DNA of 64,000 bases from an uncultured Clostridia bacterium (GTDB taxonomy: Bacteria > Bacillota > Clostridia > Christensenellales > UBA1242): the NCBI GenBank assembly GCA_934778205.1, contig CAKVOD010000001.1, forward strand, positions 62,001 through 126,000, written 5' to 3'. The notes beneath the pieces are model-generated. The model was not told the DNA's origin, ran no database searches, and saw only the letters and a program-made list of their open reading frames with translations. Below, piece after piece: positions 1 to 6,588 of the stretch. A program made the position numbers and the translations under genes. The number at the start of each line of letters is the position of its first letter. The stretch's first letter is position 1.

Positions 1-147
1 GTCAAGATTTGGGTTCCATACGCCAGTTATGTAGCGCACGTCGTTGTCATTTTTGCTTTTAACTGAGTTAAAAACTGAAAAACCTATAATAATTGCTAAT
101 ACTACACATATGGTAGTAATAAGTATTGTTTTAAATTGTGAATTCAT
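1..147 (-). CDS. N-terminus of a membrane-anchored protein (partial; probable structural protein of element A)
   Basis: Forty-nine codons are visible before the window edge. Residues 6-27 form one hydrophobic segment (starting ILITTICVV), followed by a polar stretch. A good ribosome site (AAGGAG) precedes the ATG at 147. It follows the small coat-like gene by about 20 nt. In element B the gene in this position is the 673-residue anchored protein with the same N-terminal anchor layout, so this is likely the start of its counterpart (adsorption, pIII-like). That role is inferred from position only; the C-terminus is outside the window. Confidence 0.55.
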   Translation of the reverse strand, partial: MNSQFKTILITTICVVLAIIIGFSVFNSVKSKNDNDVRYITGVWNPNLD

Positions 148-166
148 AATATCTCCTTATTAATTG

Positions 167-331
167 TTAAAATAATTGTAATATACCGCTAAAGCCTGTC
201 CAGTCTACAATCTTGGCAACCCACGTCAATGCGGTTGCCATTATTTTGAACACCCACGCCATAGCAGATATGATTGGCGGTCCAAATAAAACCACCAGTA
301 AGACAAAGGCAAAAAAATTAAATATGTTCAT
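167..331 (-). CDS. Small membrane protein, candidate filamentous coat protein (element A)
   Basis: Fifty-four residues, below the length at which ORFs are usually called. It is hydrophobic at residues 4-25, followed by an amphipathic stretch containing KIMATALTWVAKIVDW. The element B protein at 54030 has DILATATRWLGKIVDW in the same place, so the two are homologous. The gene lies just upstream of the anchored structural gene, where inoviruses keep their small coat genes (pVIII, pVII, pIX). The start is the ATG at 331 with GGGAG upstream. Coat function is inferred from size, membrane segment and order. Confidence 0.6.
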   Translation of the reverse strand: MNIFNFFAFVLLVVLFGPPIISAMAWVFKIMATALTWVAKIVDWTGFSGILQLF

Positions 332-332
332 A

Positions 333-653
333 TTAATAACTCCCATTGTCTATGTACTGCCCGTCCATTAGATAACACTTGTTGCTTGACTTGTGCTTGT
401 CATAGAACGCCATTACTCGATTTTTTGTGTTTGTTGGTATTGTGTTTAAGTCCTGCAGGAACGAACGTTTTGTTGCACCAGTTTTGCGGTCCTTTGTGTT
501 TTTGAACACAAACGGCACGTCTTTTGAAACGACACCAAACACACCCTTTTTTAGTTTCTTTGTACGTTTGTCATATGCAGCACTGCTACTAACAGCATAC
601 AAATTGTTTAAATTTTGTTTTTTCCTTTGATAATTTCGTTTTTTTTCTGTCAT
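333..653 (-). CDS. Basic hypothetical protein of element A
   Basis: A 106-residue, lysine/arginine-rich protein with no membrane segment and no recognised domain. The N-terminal 35 residues are strongly basic (KKRNYQRKK, then KRTKKLKK), which suggests nucleic-acid binding. A strong ribosome site (GGAGGTG) supports the ATG at 653. It sits between the SSB-like gene and the coat-like gene. Element B has non-coding DNA in this position, so this gene is an element-specific insertion or replacement. Confidence 0.6.
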   Translation of the reverse strand: MTEKKRNYQRKKQNLNNLYAVSSSAAYDKRTKKLKKGVFGVVSKDVPFVFKNTKDRKTGATKRSFLQDLNTIPTNTKNRVMAFYDKHKSSNKCYLMDGQYIDNGSY

Positions 654-791
654 ATCACTTTACACCTCCATATTTTTATGATATACTTACTTTGCATCCG
701 TTGGGGTCACAAACGACCAAAGGAACAAGTACGTCTGTAGTTCCCGAGCGGAGTAAGTTAGGGTGCTGAAATATCGGCTGTGAGGCTCCGC

Positions 792-821
792 AAGGTGTTG
801 CATAATACAACACCTTTTTTT
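792..821 (+). terminator. Rho-independent terminator-like hairpin, oriented against the element A genes
   Basis: A perfect 9-bp stem (AAGGTGTTG / CAACACCTT) with a 7-nt loop is followed by six T on the + strand. The flanking element A genes run on the - strand, so the T tail faces the wrong way for them. It lies in a 183-bp non-coding gap (654-836). It may stop antisense transcription, or be a structural element of the phage genome such as an origin or packaging hairpin. Confidence 0.5.
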
Positions 822-836
822 GTTGCCTCATAGAGG

Positions 837-1190
837 TTATTTGCTCAATGTTTTTGGCATTGGAAGTTGGCTATCAAACAACTTTTCAAAGGCAAGGCAA
901 CATTTGTTCGCTGTACTGCTCAAGTCGTCTAGTGATACATAGCATTTGACAACGTCTCCTAGTCGCAACGCGTCTACCGCTGTATCTAGTTCTTCAGGTA
1001 CTGTGAGGCGTACAACCTCGCCAGAGCCGTAGCGGTTAATTTCCGCGACTTCGATATAATCAAATGTGCCACCACTCTTCCATTCGCCTTTGCGATGGGA
1101 AATAAAAAGTTTCGTGAACGGAAATGCGTTTTGCATTGCCATTTCTTCTGCTAGTGTTAGTTTTGTTTCTTTGTTAATCTCATTTGCCAT
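837..1190 (-). CDS. Hypothetical protein in the ssDNA-binding-protein position (element A)
   Basis: A 117-residue soluble protein with predicted beta-rich stretches (for example GGTFDYIEVAEINRYGSGEV, and VVKCYVSLDD). It overlaps the preceding 41-aa ORF by 11 nt, exactly as the SSB-like gene of element B overlaps its 39-aa leader ORF. By position it is the counterpart of the filamentous-phage pV ssDNA-binding protein. Unlike the element B protein it lacks an acidic IPF tail, and similarity between the two is not obvious by eye, so the role is inferred from synteny. Confidence 0.5.
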   Translation of the reverse strand: MANEINKETKLTLAEEMAMQNAFPFTKLFISHRKGEWKSGGTFDYIEVAEINRYGSGEVVRLTVPEELDTAVDALRLGDVVKCYVSLDDLSSTANKCCLAFEKLFDSQLPMPKTLSK

Positions 1191-1305
1191 AGTTTAGAAT
1201 CTCCTTATAATTGCTAATTGTTATGATTTGTTTCTCGTTGTACTCTTTGTTTGTGCAGAGTCCTAATTTTTTTAGTGCGTTAAGTTTTTGCATTTTCAGT
1301 TCCAT
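1180..1305 (-). CDS. Small coupled ORF, 41 aa (element A)
   Basis: It has a good ribosome site (AAAGGAG) and ends inside the start of the next gene: 11-nt overlap, with its TGA within ATGGCAAATGA. The motif LNALKKLGL resembles KYALEMLGLKK in the 39-aa ORF at 53191 of element B, which overlaps its downstream gene in the same way. The conserved arrangement in two diverged elements argues that it is a real gene, perhaps controlling translation of the downstream protein. No domain is recognised. Confidence 0.55.
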   Translation of the reverse strand: MELKMQKLNALKKLGLCTNKEYNEKQIITISNYKEILNYGK

Positions 1306-1320
1306 TCTTTAATCTCCTTT

Positions 1321-1515
1321 TTAGAACAATGATTTTTTCTTTCTCGTCACATGTTGTTTACCAGCGTTGTAACTCTCAGCTACACGGCTATCAGGGTTGC
1401 GCAAACCTTGCTCAATCAAACCCCAGTTGAACGCCATTTTTTCAACTTGCGTATACTTGCTTTTCTTGTAATTATTACGCTTGCCGTAATTGTTGTTGCG
1501 TCTACTATATGCCAC
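1321..1515 (-). CDS. Small basic protein, VEKMAFN / NPxSRVxESY family (element A)
   Basis: Sixty-four residues with a very basic N-terminus. The core VEKMAFNWGLIEQGL followed by NPDSRVAESYNAGK matches LEKLAFNMGKVERGL and NPNSRVYESYKNGK in the 60-aa protein at 52545 of element B. The start is probably the GTG at 1515 after GGAGGTG. Family unknown; the charge suggests DNA or RNA binding. It is one of the clearest shared markers of the two elements. Confidence 0.65.
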   Translation of the reverse strand: MAYSRRNNNYGKRNNYKKSKYTQVEKMAFNWGLIEQGLRNPDSRVAESYNAGKQHVTRKKKSLF

Positions 1516-1639
1516 ATTCCACCTCCTTTGAAAAAAAGAGGAAATACCACGGGCTAAAAGTTAAAATGTGTTGAACCATGTATTCCTCCTTTTTAGTTAT
1601 TAAGCGTAATTTATCCGCGGTGCGCTCAGCCCGCAAATA

Positions 1640-2371
1640 TCATTTGACTACTTTGAGTCGTTTTTTTGTTGTGCTTATCTTGAGCCCAAACTCCTTGACA
1701 AGCAAGTTTTTGACACAATGCAAGTTTGCAACTACAATGTCCTTGAGTTCGTCGGGCTTTGTTTGCGCAAAGTCCATACCATTAAACAAGTCGATATACG
1801 CAACGATTGCGTCGTATGTTTCGTGACGTTCTGCAACGTCGGGTGTTGTGGCTTGTTGTTTTTCGTCGTCCTTTTCGATTGCCTCTTCTACCTTGTTGCT
1901 GTTCTTTGTTGCCTTGAACGCTTTGACCCATTCCCGCAACTGCTTTTGCGTCATGTTCGGGCTAATGTCACCACGGTCAAAGGCGTCTCGCACGTCATTA
2001 AATGCAATAGGCAACAATTCAAATATTTTTGTTAGTGGCATACAATCCAACTCAGCGATAAGCCAAGAAAGCGTTTTTTGCCCGTTTGGTGCGTCAACGC
2101 ACCTAGCAAATCGCTCATAAACTAGATATAATCTTTTTACTGTTGTTTCGCTCAGTCCAAGATAGAACGAGCAAAATGTTATATAATCAATTTTTGCGCC
2201 GTCTTTGGCGTATATGTTTTGACGTGTACCATATGCGGAAAAGTTGATAAACTTGCTCAAAAACTCCAAGTCAAGTTGGCTACGTCGCCATATCACTTGC
2301 CTGAGTTCGTCATACTCTCTTTGCACGTCATCAAACAGGAACTTAAAGTCCTTGCAATATAAATCATTCAT
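1640..2371 (-). CDS. Conserved early protein starting MNDLYCKDF (element A)
   Basis: Homologue of the gene at 51496 in element B: both start MNDLYCKDF and share LGLSETTVKRLYL-type and SPNMTxKQLRxWVKAFK-type segments. The ATG at 2371 overlaps the end of the upstream gene by 8 nt (translational coupling); an in-frame TTG 15 nt upstream is a poorer start. The central region (YLGLSETTVKRLY, then SPNMTQKQLREWVK) looks helical and could include a helix-turn-helix. It may control replication or transcription early in the cycle; no known family is recognised. Confidence 0.65.
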   Translation of the reverse strand: MNDLYCKDFKFLFDDVQREYDELRQVIWRRSQLDLEFLSKFINFSAYGTRQNIYAKDGAKIDYITFCSFYLGLSETTVKRLYLVYERFARCVDAPNGQKTLSWLIAELDCMPLTKIFELLPIAFNDVRDAFDRGDISPNMTQKQLREWVKAFKATKNSNKVEEAIEKDDEKQQATTPDVAERHETYDAIVAYIDLFNGMDFAQTKPDELKDIVVANLHCVKNLLVKEFGLKISTTKKRLKVVK

Positions 2372-2660
2372 TGTCGGTACCCCCAACGCTGAAACTAATA
2401 CTTGTAGTCTCTAATGACTCCAATATGTAACTCACTTGCGAGTCCCAACAGTCAAACGCGTCATACTCATCCCAGCCGAATGAGACGGTTATGTGGTCTA
2501 TAAGCGCATGTACTAGACAATTTAATTCGTCGCGGTTCAATTTGTCCAACTCATCCCAAAATTTGCCACTGTCTAATTTTTTATAGATTTCACTTTGTTC
2601 ACGCTGCTTCTTTTCTATTCGGTCAAGTAGTGTTATTTCTTCATTTTCTTTTTGTGTCAT
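2364..2660 (-). CDS. Conserved first early gene, MTQKEN family (element A)
   Basis: A 98-residue acidic protein, the first gene of the leftward operon, placed just after a strong sigma-A promoter. It shares the MTQKEN start and the last-codon overlap with the MNDLYC gene seen at 51125 in element B. The rest is predicted helical and charged, and no domain is recognised. GGAGG precedes the ATG at 2660. Confidence 0.6.
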   Translation of the reverse strand: MTQKENEEITLLDRIEKKQREQSEIYKKLDSGKFWDELDKLNRDELNCLVHALIDHITVSFGWDEYDAFDCWDSQVSYILESLETTSISFSVGGTDNE

Positions 2661-2715
2661 TGTCGTTGCCTCCTTGTTTTGCTAAATAATGTTATTAACT
2701 TTATTTAACGATGCT

Positions 2716-2744
2716 AGTATATCACTAACAAATTTTAGTGTCAA
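2716..2744 (-). promoter_or_regulatory. Sigma-A promoter of the element A leftward operon with embedded operator palindrome
   Basis: On the - strand there is a perfect -35 TTGACA, a 17-nt spacer and a -10 TATACT. The inverted repeat CACTAA-N6-TTAGTG (2723-2740) lies almost exactly between the two hexamers. A repressor bound there would block polymerase, and the divergent repressor gene starts about 85 bp away. The promoter is directly visible; the operator role is inferred. Confidence 0.75.
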
Positions 2745-2792
2745 GCGTTTTGACTAACTTTTTTTAATTTTTACTAATTTTTTTTAGGAATA

Positions 2793-2821
2793 TTAACTTT
2801 TTTTAATAATTGTGTTATAAT
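2793..2821 (+). promoter_or_regulatory. Repressor promoter, apparently leaderless (element A)
   Basis: TTAACT (weak -35), a 17-nt spacer and a perfect TATAAT end only 6 nt before the repressor ATG at 2828. Transcription would begin at or next to the ATG. No Shine-Dalgarno sequence is present. The element B repressor shows the same spacing. Confidence 0.6.
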
Positions 2822-2827
2822 TTATAT

Positions 2828-3106
2828 ATGGAATTAAAAGATAAGATAAAAGAATTAAGGAAAGAACACGGCTTAAGCCTTGAAAAATTCGCACGTTTAA
2901 TAGATGTGTCGGATGTCGCTGTCCTTAAATGGGAACAAGGAAAAACAGAACCAAAAGCAAGCAACCTCAAAGCAATAGCAGTTGTATTTAATGTGGACCT
3001 AATGGATTTCCTCGAAATTTACGAAGCACAAAATAATAATAAAAGTCAAAATATACAAATTAACAACTCATTTAATGGGAACGGAAACAATAAAATTACT
3101 TTTTGA
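2828..3106 (+). CDS. XRE-family (Cro/CI-type) prophage repressor of element A
   Basis: Ninety-two residues. The N-terminal 60 are a classic HTH_3 domain: LKDKIKELRKEHGLSLEKFA, then LIDVSDVAVLKWEQGKTEPK, then the NLKAIAVVFNVDLMDFLEI helix. The C-terminus is Asn-rich (repeated NNN and NSFNGNGNN), an unusual tail for a repressor. The start is taken at ATG 2828, not the upstream TTG, because the -10 hexamer covers the latter. It likely holds the leftward promoter silent. Confidence 0.85.
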   Translation: MELKDKIKELRKEHGLSLEKFARLIDVSDVAVLKWEQGKTEPKASNLKAIAVVFNVDLMDFLEIYEAQNNNKSQNIQINNSFNGNGNNKITF

Positions 3107-3115
3107 GGTGTACAA

Positions 3116-3598
3116 ATGAAAAATTATATTAAAATAGTTCTTGTCACATTACTAATCGTCACAATATGTCCTTTGTTTGTTGCCTGCGGAAGTGCAGAGC
3201 AAAAAGAAACTCAGTTATATAACTATGGCAAAGAAATTGAGCATTGGGGAATTACTACTCAACGCAATCAAAACACTATACTTGCCGACAACACAAAAAC
3301 TAACTTTATTGTCATTTTGACATTTTATAATTTGTTTGACACCAACCGTACCTTGCGCATTACTGACTTTGAAATTAAGGTCGATAACAAATTTATCGAC
3401 ATACTTGAATTAAACGGCAGTCAAAATGATATAATTTGCTACGGCAACGACTCAGTATATATAAAACTAAAAACCGAAGAAGTTACAATCGACAACACCA
3501 AATACACTCTATATTTTAAAAATAATTTGGTCGGACAATTTAGTTACAATTTGGGCTGGATAACCGCTGGAAATACCATATACCAACCAACACTATAA
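3116..3598 (+). CDS. Prophage-encoded lipoprotein co-transcribed with the repressor
   Basis: A 160-residue protein with a lipoprotein signal: basic start MKNYIK, hydrophobic core, and lipobox FVAC with Cys24, followed by a small soluble domain with alternating beta-strand pattern, reminiscent of telokin-like (DUF4352-type) extracellular domains. It starts 9 nt after the repressor stop, so it should be expressed during lysogeny. Its position at the element edge, with expression in lysogeny, fits a conversion or superinfection-exclusion lipoprotein. That function is inferred. Confidence 0.65.
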   Translation: MKNYIKIVLVTLLIVTICPLFVACGSAEQKETQLYNYGKEIEHWGITTQRNQNTILADNTKTNFIVILTFYNLFDTNRTLRITDFEIKVDNKFIDILELNGSQNDIICYGNDSVYIKLKTEEVTIDNTKYTLYFKNNLVGQFSYNLGWITAGNTIYQPTL

Positions 3599-3599
3599 T

Positions 3600-3632
3600 A
3601 AAAAAATTACTAATAACCAAAGTTATTAGTAA
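3600..3632 (-). terminator. Terminator hairpin at the element A edge (T tail on - strand)
   Basis: A perfect 11-bp stem (TTACTAATAAC / GTTATTAGTAA) with a CAAA loop is followed by a T run when read on the - strand. It would stop transcription entering the element from the right flank and may also serve the lipoprotein mRNA. Confidence 0.6.
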
Positions 3633-3656
3633 AGAAAATCAATCATTTGGGCGCCC

Positions 3657-3701
3657 CTGTTAACCGATAGGTCGTAGGTTCAAATCCTACTCGAGGAGCC
3701 A
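3657..3701 (+). other. Attachment-site copy: 3' half of tRNA-Asn(GTT), including encoded CCA
   Basis: Starts at the anticodon loop CTGTTAA (anticodon GTT) and continues through the anticodon 3' stem, variable loop, T arm (GTAGG-TTCAAAT-CCTAC) and the 3' acceptor strand to CCA. Upstream bases do not pair with the anticodon stem, so the 5' half is absent. This is the expected distal att copy of an element inserted in the 3' half of tRNA-Asn; the intact gene should lie beyond the left edge. Confidence 0.8.
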
Positions 3702-3707
3702 AGATAA

Positions 3708-3737
3708 CCCAGTACCTGCTTTGGTACTGGGATTTTT
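3708..3737 (+). terminator. Terminator downstream of the tRNA-Asn fragment
   Basis: Perfect 9-bp stem CCCAGTACC / GGTACTGGG with a 6-nt loop, followed by ATTTTTG. Confidence 0.75.
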
Positions 3738-3806
3738 GCTTCTATTCTAGCATTTTGACCCGTAATCACATTTGCGCGACTCGAGATAGGCACGCATTGC
3801 GTGAAT

Positions 3807-3826
3807 AATCCTACTCGAGGAGCCAA
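3807..3826 (+). repeat. Second copy of the tRNA-Asn 3' end (20 bp), att remnant
   Basis: The 20 bases AATCCTACTCGAGGAGCCAA repeat exactly those at 3683-3702, 124 bp downstream. A second terminator follows, as after the first copy. The 104 bp between the copies carry the first terminator and no gene. This looks like the residue of an earlier or tandem integration at the same tRNA. The rest of 3702-4063 holds only terminators and the promoter of the next gene. Confidence 0.65.
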
Positions 3827-3831
3827 AACAA

Positions 3832-3860
3832 CCCGAAAGTCTAGTACTTTCGGGCTTTTT
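3832..3860 (+). terminator. Terminator after the second tRNA-Asn remnant
   Basis: 9-bp stem CCCGAAAGT / ACTTTCGGG with a 5-nt loop, followed by CTTTTTG. Probably the terminator of an earlier tRNA-Asn transcript. Confidence 0.75.
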
Positions 3861-4010
3861 GCTTGTATTAGTTTTCCTCCAAATTAATCGCTACATATTA
3901 CAAAAATTGTTTAATAAAATATGCAAATACGATTATTTATGCAACCTCCATTATTTATGTCGATAAATGTCCAAATTCTTAATGAAGATAATAATTAAAA
4001 AAAATTCTGC

Positions 4011-4040
4011 TTGACTATTTATATTTGAGTATGATATAAT
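4011..4040 (+). promoter_or_regulatory. Sigma-A promoter of the 4064 gene
   Basis: TTGACT, an 18-nt spacer and TATAAT, 23 nt before the start codon; AAGGAGG precedes the ATG. Confidence 0.7.
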
Positions 4041-4063
4041 GCTAAAAGTGCTAAGGAGGAAAT

Positions 4064-4543
4064 ATGAATAAGACAAAAAGAGGTTTACAATTGGCGGCAG
4101 CTATCATTAGCATAGTTTTGGCGGCTTTGCTTACCATTGGGGCAATTTATGTTCTTGCTGCGCTTGAAGAACTGACCGACGCTGCAGACACAAATGATTT
4201 AGGCTTATCAGTTATGAAAGTTACTTACATTCTAATTCTTTGCGCTTGCATTGCGAACATTATTGTTTCATCATTAATTTGTAGAAAGCCAAATGACAAT
4301 ATGTTCCTTGGACTAAGCATCACTGCATTGGTAATGAACGCTATTCTTGCACTTCTTTACATCATTGCTGGTACTGCTTACGCTATTTTGCCACTTGTAG
4401 TTGTTGGATTGTTTATTGCAGAGCTTTGTATGCCGAACAAAACGGCTAACGAAACTCATCAACCAAATTCAATAGAGTCGCAAGACGAAATTCCCGCTAA
4501 CCCCGTTGGCGAAAACACGAATTTGAATAATCAAAATGATTAA
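4064..4543 (+). CDS. Four-helix integral membrane protein of unknown function
   Basis: 159 residues with four hydrophobic segments (about 9-32, 50-70, 79-100, 103-125) and a hydrophilic, Asn/Glu-rich C-terminal tail of about 30 residues. It is a single gene with its own promoter and an AAGGAGG ribosome site, followed by a terminator-like hairpin at about 4581-4617. No known family is recognised. It adjoins the att site of element A but shares no features with the phage genes, so it is probably chromosomal. Confidence 0.65.
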   Translation: MNKTKRGLQLAAAIISIVLAALLTIGAIYVLAALEELTDAADTNDLGLSVMKVTYILILCACIANIIVSSLICRKPNDNMFLGLSITALVMNAILALLYIIAGTAYAILPLVVVGLFIAELCMPNKTANETHQPNSIESQDEIPANPVGENTNLNNQND

Positions 4544-4580
4544 TGTTAATTTCATACCATCAACATAATAAAATTATTTA

Positions 4581-4617
4581 AAAACCCTGTTATCGAATTT
4601 TATCAATAACAAGGTTT
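4581..4617 (+). terminator. Terminator of the 4064 gene (imperfect stem)
   Basis: AAACC.TGTTAT pairs with ATAACA.GGTTT around an 11-nt loop, with one mismatch, followed by a T-rich tail. Confidence 0.5.
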
Positions 4618-4694
4618 TCATTTTTTAAACCATTGCAATACGCAACGCACAAACTATGATACAACCTAAATAAAAGCGGTTTTCATCTTAAAAA

Positions 4695-5300
4695 TCATTG
4701 GGATTCGCGACTAGTTGTATTTTCGTTTGCCATAATTTTTTGCGCTAGGGAGTCGAGGTCAATTTCAGCGACGCGGACAATAAAGTCCGCAAGTTGCTGC
4801 TCACTATAGAGCCACGGCGCGTCTTTGATTGCACATTTGCCGTACTTTTCTTCAAGCGCGGAAACTTCGGAATGTTTATTTTTATAGTTTACCTTAAATG
4901 TTTTTGTCACAAACTCAAGCGTACAGTCATAGTCGTGGTAAAAACACCCTTTGATTTTTCTATCGTGCGTGTCATAATAGTTTTGCAGCACGTCAAAATT
5001 AATGAAGTCATTATAATACAAGAGATCAGTTACTAAATGCAAAAAATAGCCCTTATCATAGTCAGTAATTATTGTATTGCAAGCAAGATATTTCTCAAGA
5101 TGCGTTTTGTTGCCTAAGTTATCTTTCAGCGGCGTACTTTCGTCAACTTTGTCGCCATAGTGTGTGACGTAACTATTATTCTTTTCCCAACTCAAAACAT
5201 CGGGCGCGACAGCACCCCAAATAAAGTCGTCCAAATCCTGCACTTTGTGGCGCTTTGCCCACTCTTGCGCAACCGCGATATGAACTGTCAAATTTGCCAT
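4695..5300 (-). CDS. Zinc-dependent phospholipase C-like protein
   Basis: 202 residues from the ATG at 5300, chosen over the longer frame because AAAGGA sits just upstream and homology begins at MANLTVHIAVAQEWA. The pattern of His and Asp residues (H7, WGAVAPDV, THYGD, GYFLHLVTDLLYYNDF, HDYDCTLEF) resembles the zinc-dependent phospholipase C/DUF family common in Firmicutes. There is no signal peptide, so it is probably cytoplasmic, and the exact substrate is unknown. It lies 50 nt downstream of the amidase and is probably co-transcribed with it. Confidence 0.55.
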   Translation of the reverse strand: MANLTVHIAVAQEWAKRHKVQDLDDFIWGAVAPDVLSWEKNNSYVTHYGDKVDESTPLKDNLGNKTHLEKYLACNTIITDYDKGYFLHLVTDLLYYNDFINFDVLQNYYDTHDRKIKGCFYHDYDCTLEFVTKTFKVNYKNKHSEVSALEEKYGKCAIKDAPWLYSEQQLADFIVRVAEIDLDSLAQKIMANENTTSRESQ

Positions 5301-5350
5301 TCCTTTCGTCCTTTTCTCATTAGAATTATACAGCTTTTCACTAAGTTTTG

Positions 5351-6034
5351 TCAAGCAACAACTGCAAGTAGCGCCGACGCAATGCAAAGGCAAATCTTTT
5401 TTTGATATTCGGTTGTTGTCAAAAGCCGTTCTTCCTCAGGGTTTGACAGAAACCCGCACTCGACCAATATTGACGGCTTGTCAATACACTTGAGTATATA
5501 CAAATCGCCTGCCTGCGCCTCGGCACGCGCTGAATCAAGTTGTTTTTTGAAAATTTCTTGCAGTGTTTCGGCAAAAACTTTCCCAGTACCCTTTTCGTCA
5601 TCATAAAAAACTTGCGCGCCGTGCGATGTACTTGCTGAGTACTTGTTCATATGAATACTAATCACGGCATCCGGATTTGTCGCCACAATAATTTCCTTGC
5701 GCTTGTTCATATCCTCGCGCTTGAATCCGTTTTTGAACTGACTATACAACCCGTCCTTCGTGCTACGCGTCATAACTACATTGACGCTGTATTCTTCCAA
5801 AACTCCTTTCAACATTTGGCAGTACTTCAAATTGAGGTCGCTTTCAATCGTTCCATTCGCGCCCACCGCTCCAACATCAATTCCTCCGTGCCCCGCGTCA
5901 AGCACAACCGTCAGCGCGCGTTGAGGAATCGCATTCGATGCCACCATTTCGCCACGCAAAAAAACACTTACACACGCGACAAAAACAAGCACCGCCACAC
6001 ACAAAAAAACTATGTTTTTTTTCATATTCGCCAT
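5351..6034 (-). CDS. cwlD: N-acetylmuramoyl-L-alanine amidase, CwlD-like (Amidase_3)
   Basis: Signal anchor at residues about 4-25, then an Amidase_3 domain: VVLDAGHGGIDVGA (zinc His), E in TIESDLNL, VISIHMN (zinc His), and ILVECGFLSNPEE (catalytic Glu near the end). The length of about 227 residues and the lack of cell-wall-binding repeats match CwlD, which makes muramic delta-lactam in spore cortex. Start sites at 6046 (GTG), 6034 and 6025 are all possible and differ by a few residues. spmA/spmB in the same window support a spore context. Confidence 0.8.
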   Translation of the reverse strand: MANMKKNIVFLCVAVLVFVACVSVFLRGEMVASNAIPQRALTVVLDAGHGGIDVGAVGANGTIESDLNLKYCQMLKGVLEEYSVNVVMTRSTKDGLYSQFKNGFKREDMNKRKEIIVATNPDAVISIHMNKYSASTSHGAQVFYDDEKGTGKVFAETLQEIFKKQLDSARAEAQAGDLYILKCIDKPSILVECGFLSNPEEERLLTTTEYQKKICLCIASALLAVVA

Positions 6035-6241
6035 TCCGCACCACACAATAATGTTTTATCAATTTATCGCGCCTTTCAAACGCAATTTATCAATTTATTA
6101 TATTGCTATAATCACCAGAATATGAGTCGCAAATAGTTTAGAAAATATGTTTTATTAAATAAAAAATTTTAGTTAAGCACTTTACAAAAACTCTTGTATA
6201 TTATACACAAAACTGTGGTAAAAGCACCTTAAACAACCAAG

Positions 6242-6284
6242 TTATGCACAAAGTTATCCACATTTGTGCAAAAAATGTGGATAA
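6242..6284. promoter_or_regulatory. DnaA-box hairpin 1
   Basis: A perfect DnaA box TTATCCACA (6254-6262) and its inverted partner TGTGGATAA (6276-6284) form the arms of a 13-bp inverted repeat. A degenerate box TTATGCACA lies at 6242-6250, and a T7 run follows at about 6290. The gap 6035-6585 is otherwise AT-rich (6130-6240) and then holds an R2 repeat. It could be a DnaA-binding (titration) site, a terminator, or both. Confidence 0.55.
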
Positions 6285-6452
6285 CTCGCTTTTTTTACCC
6301 ACATTTTTTAGAACATTTTATCAAACGTTTTTTATACCACTTTAATTGAAAGCAAAAATAATTTCTTTACAAAGCAATTTTGCATACTCTTTCTCTCTTT
6401 GAAAAGTACACAGACAACTAAATATATGCTAAATATATGCCCAAACCTATTT

Positions 6453-6588
6453 AGTGCCACTCGCCAAACCTGTAGCGACGGGGCTATCGCACCCGAGAAC
6501 TATACCCTATAGAAAGTACTATGTGCGCCGTCCTCAAAAAATACTTAAGCGTAAGAACAGTACTTGTGGCTGCGCGCCATCGCGCCTA
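6453..6588. repeat. Dispersed intergenic repeat R2, copy a
   Basis: Contains the recurrent blocks AGTGCCACTCGCCAAACCTG, GGGGCTATCGCACC, GCCGTCC, TTAAGCGTAAGAACAG and GCGCCATCGCGCCTAG. The last block overlaps the stop codon of the next gene (6586-6588). Confidence 0.6.

Larger units (their letters stand above)
1..3701. mobile_element. Element A: right part of an inovirus-like integrated element (left end outside window)
   Basis: Leftward genes at 1-2660 share order and family with the complete element B at 49.4-59.8 kb: an early gene starting MTQKEN, a gene starting MNDLYCKDF, a small basic protein with NPxSRVxESY, a small ORF coupled to the next gene, and a small membrane protein with KIVDW. 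A divergent repressor and a lipoprotein lie at the right edge, followed by the 3' half of a tRNA-Asn gene that marks the attachment site. Seen: gene homology and the tRNA fragment. Inferred: the intact tRNA-Asn, the zot and rep genes and possibly an integrase lie to the left, outside the window. Confidence 0.8.

Noticed and set aside
3101..3860. CRISPR-like spacing of the repeated tRNA-Asn ends and hairpins
   Set aside because: Only two copies, unequal surroundings and clear tRNA identity; no CRISPR array or cas gene is visible anywhere in the window.
6130..6300. Chromosomal origin (oriC) near the AT-rich stretch with DnaA boxes
   Set aside because: Only two perfect boxes and one degenerate box, no dnaA, dnaN or rpmH nearby, and a similar box pair occurs at 19.2 kb; treated as a DnaA-box hairpin instead.
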